Positions 44,790 to 53,874 are shown, counted from the stretch's first letter. The stretch is DNA of 64,000 nt from Pseudooceanicola aestuarii (GCF_010614805.1 NZ_JAAFZC010000006.1:1-64000), one strand, 5' to 3'. The notes: generated by a model from the sequence alone, not told the origin. Numbers and translations are program-made.

Positions 44790-45278
44790 ATGAAGATCAC
44801 CGAAGAAGACATCGCGCAGGCGCTCGTCACCTGGGGCAATGGCAAGATCGCCATTTCCAAGGCTTTCGAGGAGGAGGGCATCGAGGCTGCGCGACAGGTC
44901 GCCTCGGCCAATCTCGACGCATATTATGGCTACAATCTCGGGCCTGTGCTGTTCAAACCGACGATGGCGAGCGGGGAACAGACCTTCCGCTCGACCAAGG
45001 CCGGGGCGCTTGCCTATTTCTGCGGCCATTCAGAAGACTACCCCCTCGACAACGGCTTTGCGATCATGGGCTGGCGGGCCTGCGAACACATCACCTCCGC
45101 GACCTTCCTTCAGGGCGACATCGCCATGTGGATGGGTTGGATCAAGCTCACCAACAAGGACGGGTCCGTCACGACGGTCGACAAGAGCTTTGGCTACAAG
45201 AAGGACGAGACGGGCACCCTGCGGATCGTGCTGCACCACTCGTCCCTGCCCTACCAGCCGCCGGAGGCCGAGGCATGA
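44790..45278 (+). CDS. NTF2/SnoaL-like small protein
   Basis: The 162-residue protein looks like the SnoaL/SgcJ class of NTF2-like folds: an N-terminal helix (EEDIAQALVTWGNGKIAISK), a middle part with LDAYYGYNLGPVLFKPTMAS and the typical C-terminal strand TLRIVLHHSSLPYQ. The ATG at 44790 is favoured by AAAGGA 7 bases upstream; the ATG at 44766 would overlap the thrS stop. Function unknown. It sits between thrS and DUF1826 in the zinc operon. Conserved His and Cys residues (CGHSED, CEHITS, HHSS) would permit metal binding. Confidence 0.6.
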   Translation: MKITEEDIAQALVTWGNGKIAISKAFEEEGIEAARQVASANLDAYYGYNLGPVLFKPTMASGEQTFRSTKAGALAYFCGHSEDYPLDNGFAIMGWRACEHITSATFLQGDIAMWMGWIKLTNKDGSVTTVDKSFGYKKDETGTLRIVLHHSSLPYQPPEAEA

Positions 45279-45922
45279 TCACCAACGAAGCAACAGAGTT
45301 GCAGCACTGCACGCAAGTCTCGTCCGACCCCGAAGGACTGGCCGCCATTCGGAACCCCGGCACCGCCGCCGCTCTTTGGGAGCGGACTCCACTGAGCCGT
45401 TTTCAGAGCTGGATCGACACCCTGCCGGCCGAGCAACTACCAAGGGCGCGCATCATTCTGAGGCCCGAAGCGTTCTGTGACGCGCTGATCGAAGTGTCGC
45501 GGTTTTGCGGCACGCCGGAATGTGCGGAGCGCAACATGCTGATCGAAGATGCATCGGCGCTGGCGGCGATCTTTGCCGATGTCATGGGATGTGCCCACCT
45601 GCAGCTGCGACTGGATGTCATCCAGACCAACGCCTGTAGCAAATTCCACATCGACGCGGTGACCGCCCGTCTGATCTGCACCTATCGCGGCACCGGAACG
45701 CAATACGGCCTGTCGACAAACGGGGATGATCCAAACACGGTGCTGACCGTTCCGACCGGCGCGCCCATCGTTCTGCGCGGCACGCGGTGGTCGGAGAACC
45801 CGCCCTCCGGACTGCTGCACCGCTCGCCCCCGATCGCCGGCACCGGCGAAACTCGCCTGCTGCTGGTATTGGACCCAGTCGAAGATCCAGAGAAGGAGCG
45901 TGGCACCGCCTACATTCACTGA
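45275..45922 (+). CDS. DUF1826 family protein
   Basis: The 215-residue protein belongs to DUF1826, a family of unknown function frequently found beside zinc-regulated COG0523 genes. The core NACSKFHIDAVTARLICTYR contains an HxD pair as in 2-oxoglutarate/Fe oxygenase-like cupin folds, followed by GTGTQYG. It is the last gene of the operon, overlapping the NTF2-like gene (ATGA). A second, broken copy follows the other COG0523 gene at 50932. Confidence 0.8.
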   Translation: MITNEATELQHCTQVSSDPEGLAAIRNPGTAAALWERTPLSRFQSWIDTLPAEQLPRARIILRPEAFCDALIEVSRFCGTPECAERNMLIEDASALAAIFADVMGCAHLQLRLDVIQTNACSKFHIDAVTARLICTYRGTGTQYGLSTNGDDPNTVLTVPTGAPIVLRGTRWSENPPSGLLHRSPPIAGTGETRLLLVLDPVEDPEKERGTAYIH

Positions 45923-45962
45923 TCGCGCGCCCGGGGTTTCAACACCCTTGGGACACGTCCGT

Positions 45963-46979
45963 CTACATCCCGGCGGTCGCAAAGCGGGCGCGGTAGTCGC
46001 GCGGGGACAGGGAAAAGCGGCGGCGAAACGCCTTGCGCATCTGTTCGTCGGTTCTGAACCCCGCACGAAAGGCGACGGTCTTCATCGGCAGGTCAGTGTC
46101 CAGCAAAAGCGCCTTGGCCGTGTCGCAGCGCAGGCTTTCAAGCGTGGCCATCGGCGAGGCACCGATCTCGGCGGCGAAGGCGCGGCTCAGGCTGCGCACG
46201 CTCATGCCATGGGCAGTTGCGATCCCGTCGAGAGTCAGGGGCTCGCCCAGCCGAGCCCCCATCCAGGCCAGCACCTCCGTCATGCTGTTCGGCCCGCCCC
46301 CCTGCCCCGCCATCTGGCCCGTCAGCAGCGTGCTGAACTGCGACTGACCGCCGGGACGCTTCAGATACATCACCATGTCGCGCGCCACGGCCAGCGCGAT
46401 GTCGCGGCCATAGTCCTGCTCAACGAAGGCCAGGGTCAGGTCGATGGCAGCCGTCACCCCGGCAGAGGTCCAGAAGCGACCCGCCTGCACGAAGATCGCG
46501 TCGGCATCCACCTCGACCCGCGGAAAGCGCTGGCGGAGCCGGTCCGCGTAATTCCAGTGGGTCGCGGCGCGCTTGTCCTCCAGCAGACCGGCCTCTGCCA
46601 GAAAGAACGACCCCGTACAGAGCGCCGCACAGCGGGTCACCTTCGGGCCACGGTCCCGGCACCACGCCACCAGCGCCGTCTCTCTCGCAAGCGCGTCTTC
46701 GATCCGGGCAGCGCCGGCGATCAGCACCGTGTCGGACGCTTCCAGATCGCGCAGCGCGACGGAGGCGTCCAACGACATCAGCGAGTCCGAGGGAACGGCC
46801 CCGGCTTCGGGTGCGGCGATGACCACATCGTAGCCCCCCGGGCGCCCTGCGGCGGCCAGGTGCTGCGACGCATAGCCCAACACGCTGAGAGGCCCTGTCG
46901 CCTCCAGGGTCTTGAAGCCGGGGTAGACGATCAGCGCACTCTGCCGCCTCTGGTCGGCGCCCTCGGTCTGCTCAAGCAT
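45963..46979 (-). CDS. GlxA-type transcriptional regulator (DJ-1/PfpI + AraC HTH)
   Basis: The 338-residue protein has an N-terminal DJ-1/PfpI-like domain (ALIVYPGFKTLEATGPLSVL, CTGSFFLAEAGLL with the nucleophile-like Cys, THWNYADRL) and a C-terminal AraC helix-turn-helix pair (GMSVRSLSRAFAAEIGASPM, VAFRAGFRTDEQMRKAFRRR). The ATG at 46979 follows AGGAC. It is divergent from the alcohol dehydrogenase gene, and GlxA-type regulators often control such neighbours. A Zur-like palindrome lies between the two. Confidence 0.85.
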   Translation of the reverse strand: MLEQTEGADQRRQSALIVYPGFKTLEATGPLSVLGYASQHLAAAGRPGGYDVVIAAPEAGAVPSDSLMSLDASVALRDLEASDTVLIAGAARIEDALARETALVAWCRDRGPKVTRCAALCTGSFFLAEAGLLEDKRAATHWNYADRLRQRFPRVEVDADAIFVQAGRFWTSAGVTAAIDLTLAFVEQDYGRDIALAVARDMVMYLKRPGGQSQFSTLLTGQMAGQGGGPNSMTEVLAWMGARLGEPLTLDGIATAHGMSVRSLSRAFAAEIGASPMATLESLRCDTAKALLLDTDLPMKTVAFRAGFRTDEQMRKAFRRRFSLSPRDYRARFATAGM

Positions 46980-47054
46980 CGTCCTGTCCTGTGGTGGCCA
47001 ATATGGCCCGGTGATTGGCTGAAAGGCGCGGGTCAGAACGCTCGCGGCACGGGC

Positions 47055-47067
47055 GTTACCATGTAAC
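47055..47067. promoter_or_regulatory. Candidate Zur-type operator before the alcohol dehydrogenase
   Basis: GTTACCATGTAAC is a perfect palindrome that matches the 13-base Zur-like box at 41314 in 9 positions. It lies 35 bases upstream of the dehydrogenase start. It could equally be a site for the divergent AraC-type regulator. Confidence 0.45.
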
Positions 47068-47101
47068 ACCCATACCCAGCACAACAAGAAGGAAACGCAT
47101 C

Positions 47102-48265
47102 ATGAAGATCCGCGCCGCCGTCGCCTGGGAGCCGAACCGTCCGCTGGAAATCGAGGAAATCGACCTCGACGGCCCCAAGGAAGGCGAAGTCCTGATCCGC
47201 ATCGTCACCACCAGCCTGTGCCATACCGACATGTTCACCCTGTCCGGCGCCGATCCCGAAGGGCTGTTCCCAGCGGTTCTGGGCCATGAGGCTGTCGGGA
47301 TCGTCGAAGAGCTGGGCGCCGGTGTGACATCCGTGAAGCCGGGGGATCACGTGATCCCGCTTTACACGCCCGAGGATCCGAACTGCCCCTACATCAAGTC
47401 GGGCAAGACCAACCTCTGCCAGACCATCCGCAAGACGCAGGGCGCGGGCGTGATGCCCGACGGCACCTCGCGGTTCAGCTACAAGGGGCGGAAGATCCAC
47501 CACTACATGGGCACCTCGACCTTCGCCGAATACACCGTGCTGCCGGAGATCGCCGTGGCCAAGATCAGCAAGGACGCCCCGCTGTCGAAGGCGTCGGTGA
47601 TGGGCTGCGCTATCCCGACCGGTATGGGCGCCGTGCGCAACACCGCAAAAGTCGAGATCGGCGCCACCGTTGCCGTCTTCGGCCTTGGCGCCGTCGGCAT
47701 GGCCGTGATCCAGGGCGCGAAGATGCAGGGCGCGTCGCGCATCATCGGTATCGACACCAACCCCGAGAAATTCGCGCTGGCGCGGCAGTTGGGCGCGACC
47801 GAGTGCATCAATCCCGCCGATTTCTCCCAGCCGATCCAGGAGGTCATCGTCGAGATGACGAATGGCGGCGTCGACTACAGCTTCGAGTGCATCGGCAATG
47901 TGAACGTCATGCGGGCGGCGCTGGAATGCTGTCACAAGGGCTGGGGCGAATGTACCGTGATCGGCGTCGCTGGTGCCGGCGAGGAAATCTCGACCCGGCC
48001 CTTCCAGCTGGTCACGGGCCGGGTCTGGCGCGGGTCTGCCTTCGGCGGTGTGCTGGGACGCAGTCAGCTGCCGGGCATGGTGGACGAATGGCTGCGAGGG
48101 GATTTCGATGTCGATCCCTACATCACCCACAACATGACGCATGAGCAGATCAACACCGCCTTCGACCTGCTGCACGCGGGCAAGTCGATCCGATCGGTCA
48201 TCCACTTCCAGCCAAACGAGACCATGCTCAACAACACTCTGCCGGGTGTCATCGTCCCCGCGTGA
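47102..48265 (+). CDS. Class III alcohol dehydrogenase (glutathione-dependent formaldehyde dehydrogenase type) with reduced structural zinc site
   Basis: The 387-residue member of the zinc alcohol dehydrogenases is closest to S-(hydroxymethyl)glutathione dehydrogenase. Catalytic zinc ligands are intact: Cys40 (SLCHTD), His62 (LGHEAVG) and Cys169 ([11 protein letters not shown]). The NAD fold motif is FGLGAVG. The lobe that normally binds the structural zinc with four Cys reads [20 protein letters not shown]: Asp92 and Ile98 replace two Cys, and only Cys95 and Cys106 remain. This enzyme should need one zinc fewer per subunit. Its place in the zinc island suggests a zinc-sparing paralogue. It ends at a strong terminator. 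Confidence 0.88.
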   Translation: MKIRAAVAWEPNRPLEIEEIDLDGPKEGEVLIRIVTTSLCHTDMFTLSGADPEGLFPAVLGHEAVGIVEELGAGVTSVKPGDHVIPLYTPEDPNCPYIKSGKTNLCQTIRKTQGAGVMPDGTSRFSYKGRKIHHYMGTSTFAEYTVLPEIAVAKISKDAPLSKASVMGCAIPTGMGAVRNTAKVEIGATVAVFGLGAVGMAVIQGAKMQGASRIIGIDTNPEKFALARQLGATECINPADFSQPIQEVIVEMTNGGVDYSFECIGNVNVMRAALECCHKGWGECTVIGVAGAGEEISTRPFQLVTGRVWRGSAFGGVLGRSQLPGMVDEWLRGDFDVDPYITHNMTHEQINTAFDLLHAGKSIRSVIHFQPNETMLNNTLPGVIVPA

Positions 48266-48305
48266 TCGCCCCCCCCAAAAGGGCCACAGTCAGCAAACCA
48301 ATCAG

Positions 48306-48332
48306 AAAGGGCCCGCCAATGGCGGGCCCTTT
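48306..48332. terminator. Bidirectional terminator between adh and aztD
   Basis: AAAGGGCCCGCC-AAT-GGCGGGCCCTTT is a perfect 12-base stem with A/T tails on both sides, between convergent genes. Confidence 0.85.
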
Positions 48333-48353
48333 CCCTATTCTTCCGAGAGCGCG

Positions 48354-49568
48354 TCAGTGGGTCAGACCGCTGCCGCCGATCGCGAGAATGTTGTAGGGCA
48401 GCCCCTCGACGGGAATGGTCGCCGTTTCTTCAAGGCTGGCGGGATCGACCAGCCGCACCAGGCTTTGCAGCGGATCGGTCAGCGCGATGCGATCCCCGGC
48501 CACGGCCAGCCGCGGACGCGGATCGCGCCAGTGACCATCCATGGAATAGGGCTGGGTAATACGCGCCGATGCTTCGATTTCCGCCGAAAGCATATTGAGC
48601 CGGTGCAGCGTCCCGTCCTCGGTGAGGATATAAGCGAATTGCGGTATGGCAGGATCCAGCACGAAGTCGACACGCCGGAAGGAGAGCTCGACGCGGGTGA
48701 AATAGGGCTCGGTCGTGGGGTCGATGATCACCACCGACTCACGGCCAAAATCACCGAGGAAGATCTGCATCGCTGCAGAGCCCAGCAATGTGCCGGTTTT
48801 CTCTTCGGGGAAGTCCTCGGGATAGGACAACATGGTGAATTCGGCGCCTTCATCGGCCTCGGACACCGCAATCACCCCTTCCTTGCAGCCTGCCAGCAGG
48901 TAGCTGCCCGAGAAGGCTTCGCCATGCAGGTCGGTGCAGGTGGCGACGTCGCCGATCAGGGTGCCGTCCGCGTCATAGGCCGCGATTCCGACGCGGGGCG
49001 GCGCGCTGCCCTCCGCGACCTCGCCTTCCGAGGCGACAGAGCTGACGATCACGTTCCCCAACGGGGCGGCAAACCCATGATGCGCCCGGTTCTGCGCAAA
49101 CTCCTCGACCTCGAGCGTGCCGTCCTGCAACGGACCCTCGGACAGGAACGAGACATAGCCGCCCTGATCGAAGTTGATCGCTGTCTCGTGGCCATGGGTC
49201 ACGACGTGGAAGGGGCGCGGCCCGGTCAGATGCGCGTCCATCGCTGCGGGATCGCTGATGGCGATGTCGGAATGGTCGCCATGTCCCTCCAGCGCGATGC
49301 CGCTGCTGAGGAAGTCGACCCGGTCATCATCCGATTGCACCGCGATCACGGCCTGCCCGGAGGGCGACCCGTAAAGCCGCGACGGTCCGGCGAAGTCAAA
49401 GCTCCACCGTTGATCCGGCGTGTCACGATCCACCACGGTCACCGTGCCGTCTGCCTGATCGGCGATGAAAAGCCTCCAAGCGGTGCGATCTTCGTCGGCC
49501 AGCGCCCCCTGGGCGGCGGCAAGTGCGAGCATTGCCACGGCACCTTGCGCCATACGTGTTCTCAACAT
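48354..49568 (-). CDS. aztD: AztD-like periplasmic zinc chaperone
   Basis: The 404-residue secreted beta-propeller has a signal peptide (LALAAAQGALADED) and several blade strands ending in short acidic turns. His-rich metal motifs are visible: EGHGDHSDI, VTHGHETA and RAHHGFAA, plus CTDLHGEAF. This fits AztD, the periplasmic metallochaperone that passes zinc to AztC. The AztABC transporter is not in the window; ZnuABC lies 2-5 kb away. It is divergent from the second COG0523 gene, and the Zur-like box at 49673 sits between them. Confidence 0.78.
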   Translation of the reverse strand: MLRTRMAQGAVAMLALAAAQGALADEDRTAWRLFIADQADGTVTVVDRDTPDQRWSFDFAGPSRLYGSPSGQAVIAVQSDDDRVDFLSSGIALEGHGDHSDIAISDPAAMDAHLTGPRPFHVVTHGHETAINFDQGGYVSFLSEGPLQDGTLEVEEFAQNRAHHGFAAPLGNVIVSSVASEGEVAEGSAPPRVGIAAYDADGTLIGDVATCTDLHGEAFSGSYLLAGCKEGVIAVSEADEGAEFTMLSYPEDFPEEKTGTLLGSAAMQIFLGDFGRESVVIIDPTTEPYFTRVELSFRRVDFVLDPAIPQFAYILTEDGTLHRLNMLSAEIEASARITQPYSMDGHWRDPRPRLAVAGDRIALTDPLQSLVRLVDPASLEETATIPVEGLPYNILAIGGSGLTH

Positions 49569-49672
49569 GAGGTAAGTCCTTGTGTTCGTGTCAACTGTTG
49601 GGCGGTTCCGTGCCTTCGCGGTCGCCTGCCCACGAAATCCCGGTTGCGGGCGCCCTGCCGCCTCCCTAGTAT

Positions 49673-49685
49673 GTTATGCTATAAC
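49673..49685. promoter_or_regulatory. Zur-type operator between aztD and zigA-like gene
   Basis: GTTATGCTATAAC, part of the longer palindrome ATGTTATGCTATAACAT (49671-49687), is identical in its 13-base core to the site at 41314. It is 27 bases before the GTPase start and about 105 bases from the aztD start. Confidence 0.78.
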
Positions 49686-49711
49686 ATATCAACTCAAGAG
49701 CGGAGACAAAG

Positions 49712-50932
49712 ATGCCAGCCAGCGACACCCGCCTGCCTGTCACCGTGCTGTCGGGCTTCCTCGGAGCCGGCAAAACCACGCTTCTCAACGACGTGCTGAA
49801 CAACCGCGATGGCCGCCGCGTTGCGGTTATCGTCAACGACATGTCCGAGGTGAACATCGACGCCGATCTTGTGCGCGATGGCGGCGCCAACCTTAGCCAG
49901 ACCGAGGAAAAGCTGGTCGAGATGACCAACGGCTGCATCTGCTGCACGCTGCGCGACGACCTGCTGATCGAAGTGCGCCGCCTGGCCGAGGAAGGGCGCT
50001 TCGACTATCTGCTGATCGAGAGCACCGGCATCGCCGAGCCGCTGCCTGTCGCCGCGACCTTCGACTTCCGCGACGAATTCGGCGAAAGCCTCTCCGACAC
50101 CGCGCGCCTCGACACGATGGTGACCGTGGTCGACACGGTGAACCTGCTGAACGACTATTCCAGTCACGACTTCATTCGGAATCGCGGCGAAAGCCTGGGC
50201 GAAGAGGACGACCGCACCCTGGTTGACCTTCTGGTCGATCAGATCGAATTCGCCGATGTGGTGGTGCTGAACAAGGTGTCGGACGCCGGGCCGGACAAGC
50301 TGGATGCCGCACGCAAGATCATCACCTCGCTCAATCCCGATGCGCAGATCATCGAGACCGATCACAGCAAGGTACCGGCCAATCGCATCATGGGCACCGG
50401 CCTGTTCGATTTCGACAAGGCGCATCTGCACCCGATGTGGGCCAAGGAACTCTACGGCTTTGCCGACCATGTGCCCGAGACCGAGGAATATGGCGTGTCC
50501 TCCTTTGTTTACCGGGCACGGCGCCCTTTCCATCCGCAGAAGATCCACGATGTGCTGAACGGACCCCTGCCCGGCGTGATCCGCGCCAAGGGGCATTTCT
50601 GGATCGCAACGCGCCCCGATTGGCTGGCGGAATTCTCGCTTGCCGGCGCGCTGAGCAGCATCGCGCCGATGGGACAGTGGTGGGCGACAGTTCCAAAAGA
50701 CCGCTGGCCCGATCATCCGCAGGCGCGCGAATATCTGGCGCAGCACTGGCAGGAGCCCTACGGCGATCGCCGGCAGGAACTGGTCTTCATCGGTGCCGGC
50801 ATGGACAAGGCTGCAATCACGGCGGCCCTTGATGCGGCGCTTGTCGGAGACGAGGCAGACTTCGTACCGCACCAGTGGGAAGATCTGCCCGATCCGTTCC
50901 CCGGCTGGCGCCGCGCACCGCAGGCAGCGTGA
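49712..50932 (+). CDS. COG0523 GTPase, putative zinc chaperone 2 (ZigA-like)
   Basis: The 406-residue protein of the Zur-linked COG0523 group has Walker [30 protein letters not shown], CxCC in [25 protein letters not shown] and the base motif VLNKVSD. The C-terminal CobW domain contains [13 protein letters not shown] and GHFWIATRP. It is longer than the copy at 41380 and closer to ZigA/ZagA. It would deliver zinc to client enzymes during starvation. It overlaps the start of a broken DUF1826 gene (TGATG). Confidence 0.88.
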   Translation: MPASDTRLPVTVLSGFLGAGKTTLLNDVLNNRDGRRVAVIVNDMSEVNIDADLVRDGGANLSQTEEKLVEMTNGCICCTLRDDLLIEVRRLAEEGRFDYLLIESTGIAEPLPVAATFDFRDEFGESLSDTARLDTMVTVVDTVNLLNDYSSHDFIRNRGESLGEEDDRTLVDLLVDQIEFADVVVLNKVSDAGPDKLDAARKIITSLNPDAQIIETDHSKVPANRIMGTGLFDFDKAHLHPMWAKELYGFADHVPETEEYGVSSFVYRARRPFHPQKIHDVLNGPLPGVIRAKGHFWIATRPDWLAEFSLAGALSSIAPMGQWWATVPKDRWPDHPQAREYLAQHWQEPYGDRRQELVFIGAGMDKAAITAALDAALVGDEADFVPHQWEDLPDPFPGWRRAPQAA

Positions 50933-51780
50933 TGCTGGACCTTGCCAAGGGCGCGACAGATGTGGTGAAGGGCGGGTCGGTGGAGGTTCTGCGGGACCTC
51001 CACCGACCCGGCTGTGCCGCCGCGATCTGGCAGCGCCGTCTGCCGCCGCTCTTCAGCCAATGGCTCGACGCTCTGCCAGACGGCCGCCTGCCCGGACTGC
51101 ACGTCAGCGTTCCTCTGCGCGACGTCGCGGATCTGGTACAAGGCGCCTGCCGCGCCGCCCGCAGCGGGGCGGCTGCCGGACAGGCGCTGCTGGCTCAGGA
51201 CATCGCGCGGCTCGCCGCCGAGTTTGCGCGCATCACCGGGCCGGACAGGCTGCAGGTCCGGCTTGACGTGGTGCGCGGCAACGCCTGCAGCTAGTTCCAT
51301 GTGGATTACGTGCCGGCCCGCCTGCTCTGCACTTGGCAGGTGACGGCGGTGGATGTCTCCTCCGTCGCGCTTGACTTCGCCGCCAAGAATGCGGCCCGAA
51401 ACGGCGTGACCGAGCGGATCACCTTTGCCCAGCACGATCTGGCGACCTCATTCCCCAAGGGCAGTTTCGATCTGGTGACGGCAAGCTTCCTGCACTCTCC
51501 ACAGGACTGGCCACGGTCTGAGGTGCTCGCCCGCGCCGCCGCTGCGGTAGCGCCGAATGGTCACCTGCTGATCACCGAACATGGCTCGCGCGCGCCTTGG
51601 TCCTGGTCGCCCGAGAACACGCACTTTCCCACGGCCGAAGATTCGCTGGCAGGCATGCGCTTAGCCCTGCAGGACTGGCACAAGCTCTGCCTTTGCAAAA
51701 TCGCGCGCGACGCCAGCGGCCCCGAGGGCCAGACCGCGCGGGTGGAGGACAATGTGATCTTTCTCCAGCGCCGCGGCTGA
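50932..51780 (+). pseudogene. DUF1826 pseudogene fused to a methyltransferase fragment
   Basis: One frame is open from ATG 50932 to 51780 except for a single TAG at 51292-51294 (codon 121). The stop falls in the DUF1826 core, NACS-stop-FHVDYVPARLLCT, where the intact paralogue at 45275 reads NACSKFHID; AAG to TAG is a one-base change. After LLCTWQ the frame switches to a class I SAM-dependent methyltransferase that lacks its first motif (VTAVDVSSVALDFAAKNAAR onward, ending NVIFLQRRG). A deletion appears to have joined the two genes. The product is probably not functional. Confidence 0.72.
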
Positions 51781-51787
51781 GGCCGGC

Positions 51788-52600
51788 TTAGCGCCGCCTC
51801 CACAGCCCTGCGGTCGAAACCGACAGCGCAAAGAGGATCGCGACCACGCAGACGATGGTCGGCCCGGTCGGCGTATCAAAGTAGTAAGACGCCTCGATCC
51901 CGCCAATCACCGAGCCACCCGCGATCAGCACCGCAAGCCCGGCCATCACCTCGGGCGTGCGGCTGAAAGGGCGGGCGGTGGCAGCGGGAATGATCAGCAT
52001 GGCGGTGATCAAAAGCGCCCCCACCACCTTGATGGCCACGGCCACGGTGATCGCCAGCGCCAGCGTCAGAACCAGTTGTTCGCGCCGCGGATCGACGCCT
52101 TCGGCCCGCGCCAGATCGGGGTTGAGCGTGGCGGTAAGCAGCCCCGACCAGCGCCAGCCCACAAGACCCAGCACCAGCACCGCGCCGCCCCAGATCACTG
52201 CAAGATCGTCGGGCATGACCGCCAGAATGTCCCCGAAGAGATAGGCCATCAGGTCGATGCGGATGCCACTGAGAAAGGAAGCCGCCACCAGCCCGAAGGC
52301 CAATGCCGAATGCGCCAGAACGCCCAGCATGGTGTCCATGGCAAAGCCGCGCCCGCTCAGCGACGAGACGGTCAGCGCCATGGCCAGAGCCACCGCCAGC
52401 ACGCCCAAGAAGACCGACACGGAAAAGGTCAGCGACAGGGCCACACCAAGGATCGCCGCCTGCGCGGTGGCGTCGCCGAAATAGGCCATGCGGCGCCAGA
52501 CCACGAAGCAGCCAAGCGGTGCCGTTGCCAGCGCCAGCCCAAGGCCCGCCAGCACGGCGCGCAGGATGAAATCGTCAAGGATGGTGTTCACCAGGGTCAT
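51788..52600 (-). CDS. znuB: Zinc ABC transporter permease
   Basis: The 270-residue integral membrane protein has about 8-9 helices and the ABC-3 permease signatures RRMAYFGDATAQAAILGVAL, ADLAVIWG-type loop near residue 150 and KVVGALLITAMLIIPAATAR. It forms the zinc channel of ZnuABC. It starts inside the stop of znuC (ATGA), completing the minus-strand operon zur-znuC-znuB. Confidence 0.9.
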   Translation of the reverse strand: MTLVNTILDDFILRAVLAGLGLALATAPLGCFVVWRRMAYFGDATAQAAILGVALSLTFSVSVFLGVLAVALAMALTVSSLSGRGFAMDTMLGVLAHSALAFGLVAASFLSGIRIDLMAYLFGDILAVMPDDLAVIWGGAVLVLGLVGWRWSGLLTATLNPDLARAEGVDPRREQLVLTLALAITVAVAIKVVGALLITAMLIIPAATARPFSRTPEVMAGLAVLIAGGSVIGGIEASYYFDTPTGPTIVCVVAILFALSVSTAGLWRRR

Positions 52601-53331
52601 TCTGCCGCCTCGTTCGCAACCGGATCGTGCCGGTGATCATGGTGATGCGTGTAAAGGGCCAATGCCCCGCGTGTGCCCTCGCCAAAGAGAGCACGGTATT
52701 CCGGGGCCGAGGCGACATGTTGCGGTGCCCCCTGACAGCAGACATGGCCGTTCAAGCAGATGACCCTGTCACTGGCGCTCATCACCACGTGCAGATCGTG
52801 GCTGACCATCAACACGCCACAGCCGCGGCTCTGGCGGACCTCCTCGATCTGTCGATAAAAAGCGGCAACCCCCGGTTGGTCGAGGCCCTGCGTCGCTTCA
52901 TCGAGCACCAGAAGATCGGGATTGGCCAGCAAAGCCCGGGCAAGCATGACCCGCTGCAACTGCCCGCCCGACAAGGCGCTGATCTGCCGACGTGACAGCC
53001 CCGCGACGCCTGCCTCGACCAGCGCCTGTTCAATCTGCGCCGCACTCACCTTGCGGCGCAGCGACAGCAAACGAGCAACGGTCATCGGCAGCGTCGGATC
53101 AAGCGCCAGTCGTTGCGGCACATAGCCGATACGCAGCCCCGGCGCAGTGGTGATGCGGCCTTCGCTTGGGACAAGAGAGCCAATCAGCAGGCGTAGCAGG
53201 GTCGATTTCCCCGATCCGTTCGGCCCGACGATGGTGACGATCTCACCCGATTTCATGCTGATCGAAACACGTGCCAGGATCTGGCTGTCTCCCAGGCGCA
53301 GGCTGACGTCCGAGAACTCAAACAGACTCAT
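52597..53331 (-). CDS. znuC: Zinc ABC transporter ATP-binding protein
   Basis: The 244-residue ATPase has Walker A VGPNGSGKSTLLRLL, signature ALSGGQLQRVMLARALL, Walker B LLVLDEATQGLD and the switch His in MVSHDLHVVM. The C-terminal tail is His-rich (YTHHHDHRHD), typical of ZnuC. It overlaps zur upstream and znuB downstream by four bases each. Confidence 0.93.
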   Translation of the reverse strand: MSLFEFSDVSLRLGDSQILARVSISMKSGEIVTIVGPNGSGKSTLLRLLIGSLVPSEGRITTAPGLRIGYVPQRLALDPTLPMTVARLLSLRRKVSAAQIEQALVEAGVAGLSRRQISALSGGQLQRVMLARALLANPDLLVLDEATQGLDQPGVAAFYRQIEEVRQSRGCGVLMVSHDLHVVMSASDRVICLNGHVCCQGAPQHVASAPEYRALFGEGTRGALALYTHHHDHRHDPVANEAAE

Positions 53332-53813
53332 TGCTCAAGTCCCTGCTCGATGCAGGCAGGACAGACCCCGAGGGCCTCGACGACGGTCTGCTCAATCCGA
53401 AACCCAGCCGCGCGCGCCGCTGCGCCCAGCAACCCTTTCGACGGCGCCGAGACCGTTTCGGCCACCGAGTCGCATACACGACAAATCATGAAGGCAGGGA
53501 AATGGGTCTCTCCAGGGTGCAGGCAGGCCACATAGGCATTCAGCCGCTCGACCTTGTGCGCGAAACCGTGGGTCACCAGAAAGTCCAGCGCCCGGTAGGC
53601 CAGCGGCGGCTGCCCCCCCCATCCTTCACCCTTCAGCCGATCGAGGATCTGGTAAGCGCCAAGCGCCTTGTGATCCTCCAGCAGGATCTCGAGAACCCTT
53701 CGACGCACCGGCGTGAACTGAAGGCGTCGTTCCGCGCAGCGATCCTCTGCCACGGCGACCTGCTCTGCCATGCAGACGGCATGGTCATGCTTTGAAAACC
53801 CGACCACTTTCAT
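53328..53813 (-). CDS. zur: Zinc uptake regulator Zur (Fur family)
   Basis: The 161-residue Fur-family repressor has the winged-helix LQFTPVRRRVLEILLEDHKA and LAYRALDFLVTHGFAHKVER. The structural zinc Cys pairs are in MICRVCDS and GVCPACIE, and the regulatory His/Asp cluster lies in CLHPGETHFPAF. With zinc it should bind GTTAT-N3-ATAAC-like sites and silence the island. It heads the znu operon and is divergent from znuA, with two candidate sites in the gap, so it is likely self-regulated. Confidence 0.92.
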   Translation of the reverse strand: MKVVGFSKHDHAVCMAEQVAVAEDRCAERRLQFTPVRRRVLEILLEDHKALGAYQILDRLKGEGWGGQPPLAYRALDFLVTHGFAHKVERLNAYVACLHPGETHFPAFMICRVCDSVAETVSAPSKGLLGAAARAAGFRIEQTVVEALGVCPACIEQGLEQ

Positions 53814-53842
53814 TTGGTTCTCCCGTAGCTTTGGGTTGAAAT

Positions 53843-53855
53843 GTGATATCGTAAC
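53843..53855. promoter_or_regulatory. Candidate Zur-type operator 1 in the zur-znuA gap
   Basis: Read on the minus strand this is GTTACGATATCAC, which matches the GTTATGCTATAAC box in 10 of 13 positions. It lies 30 bases upstream of zur. Confidence 0.6.
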
Positions 53856-53874
53856 GTATAGCCAATCGCGCAGT

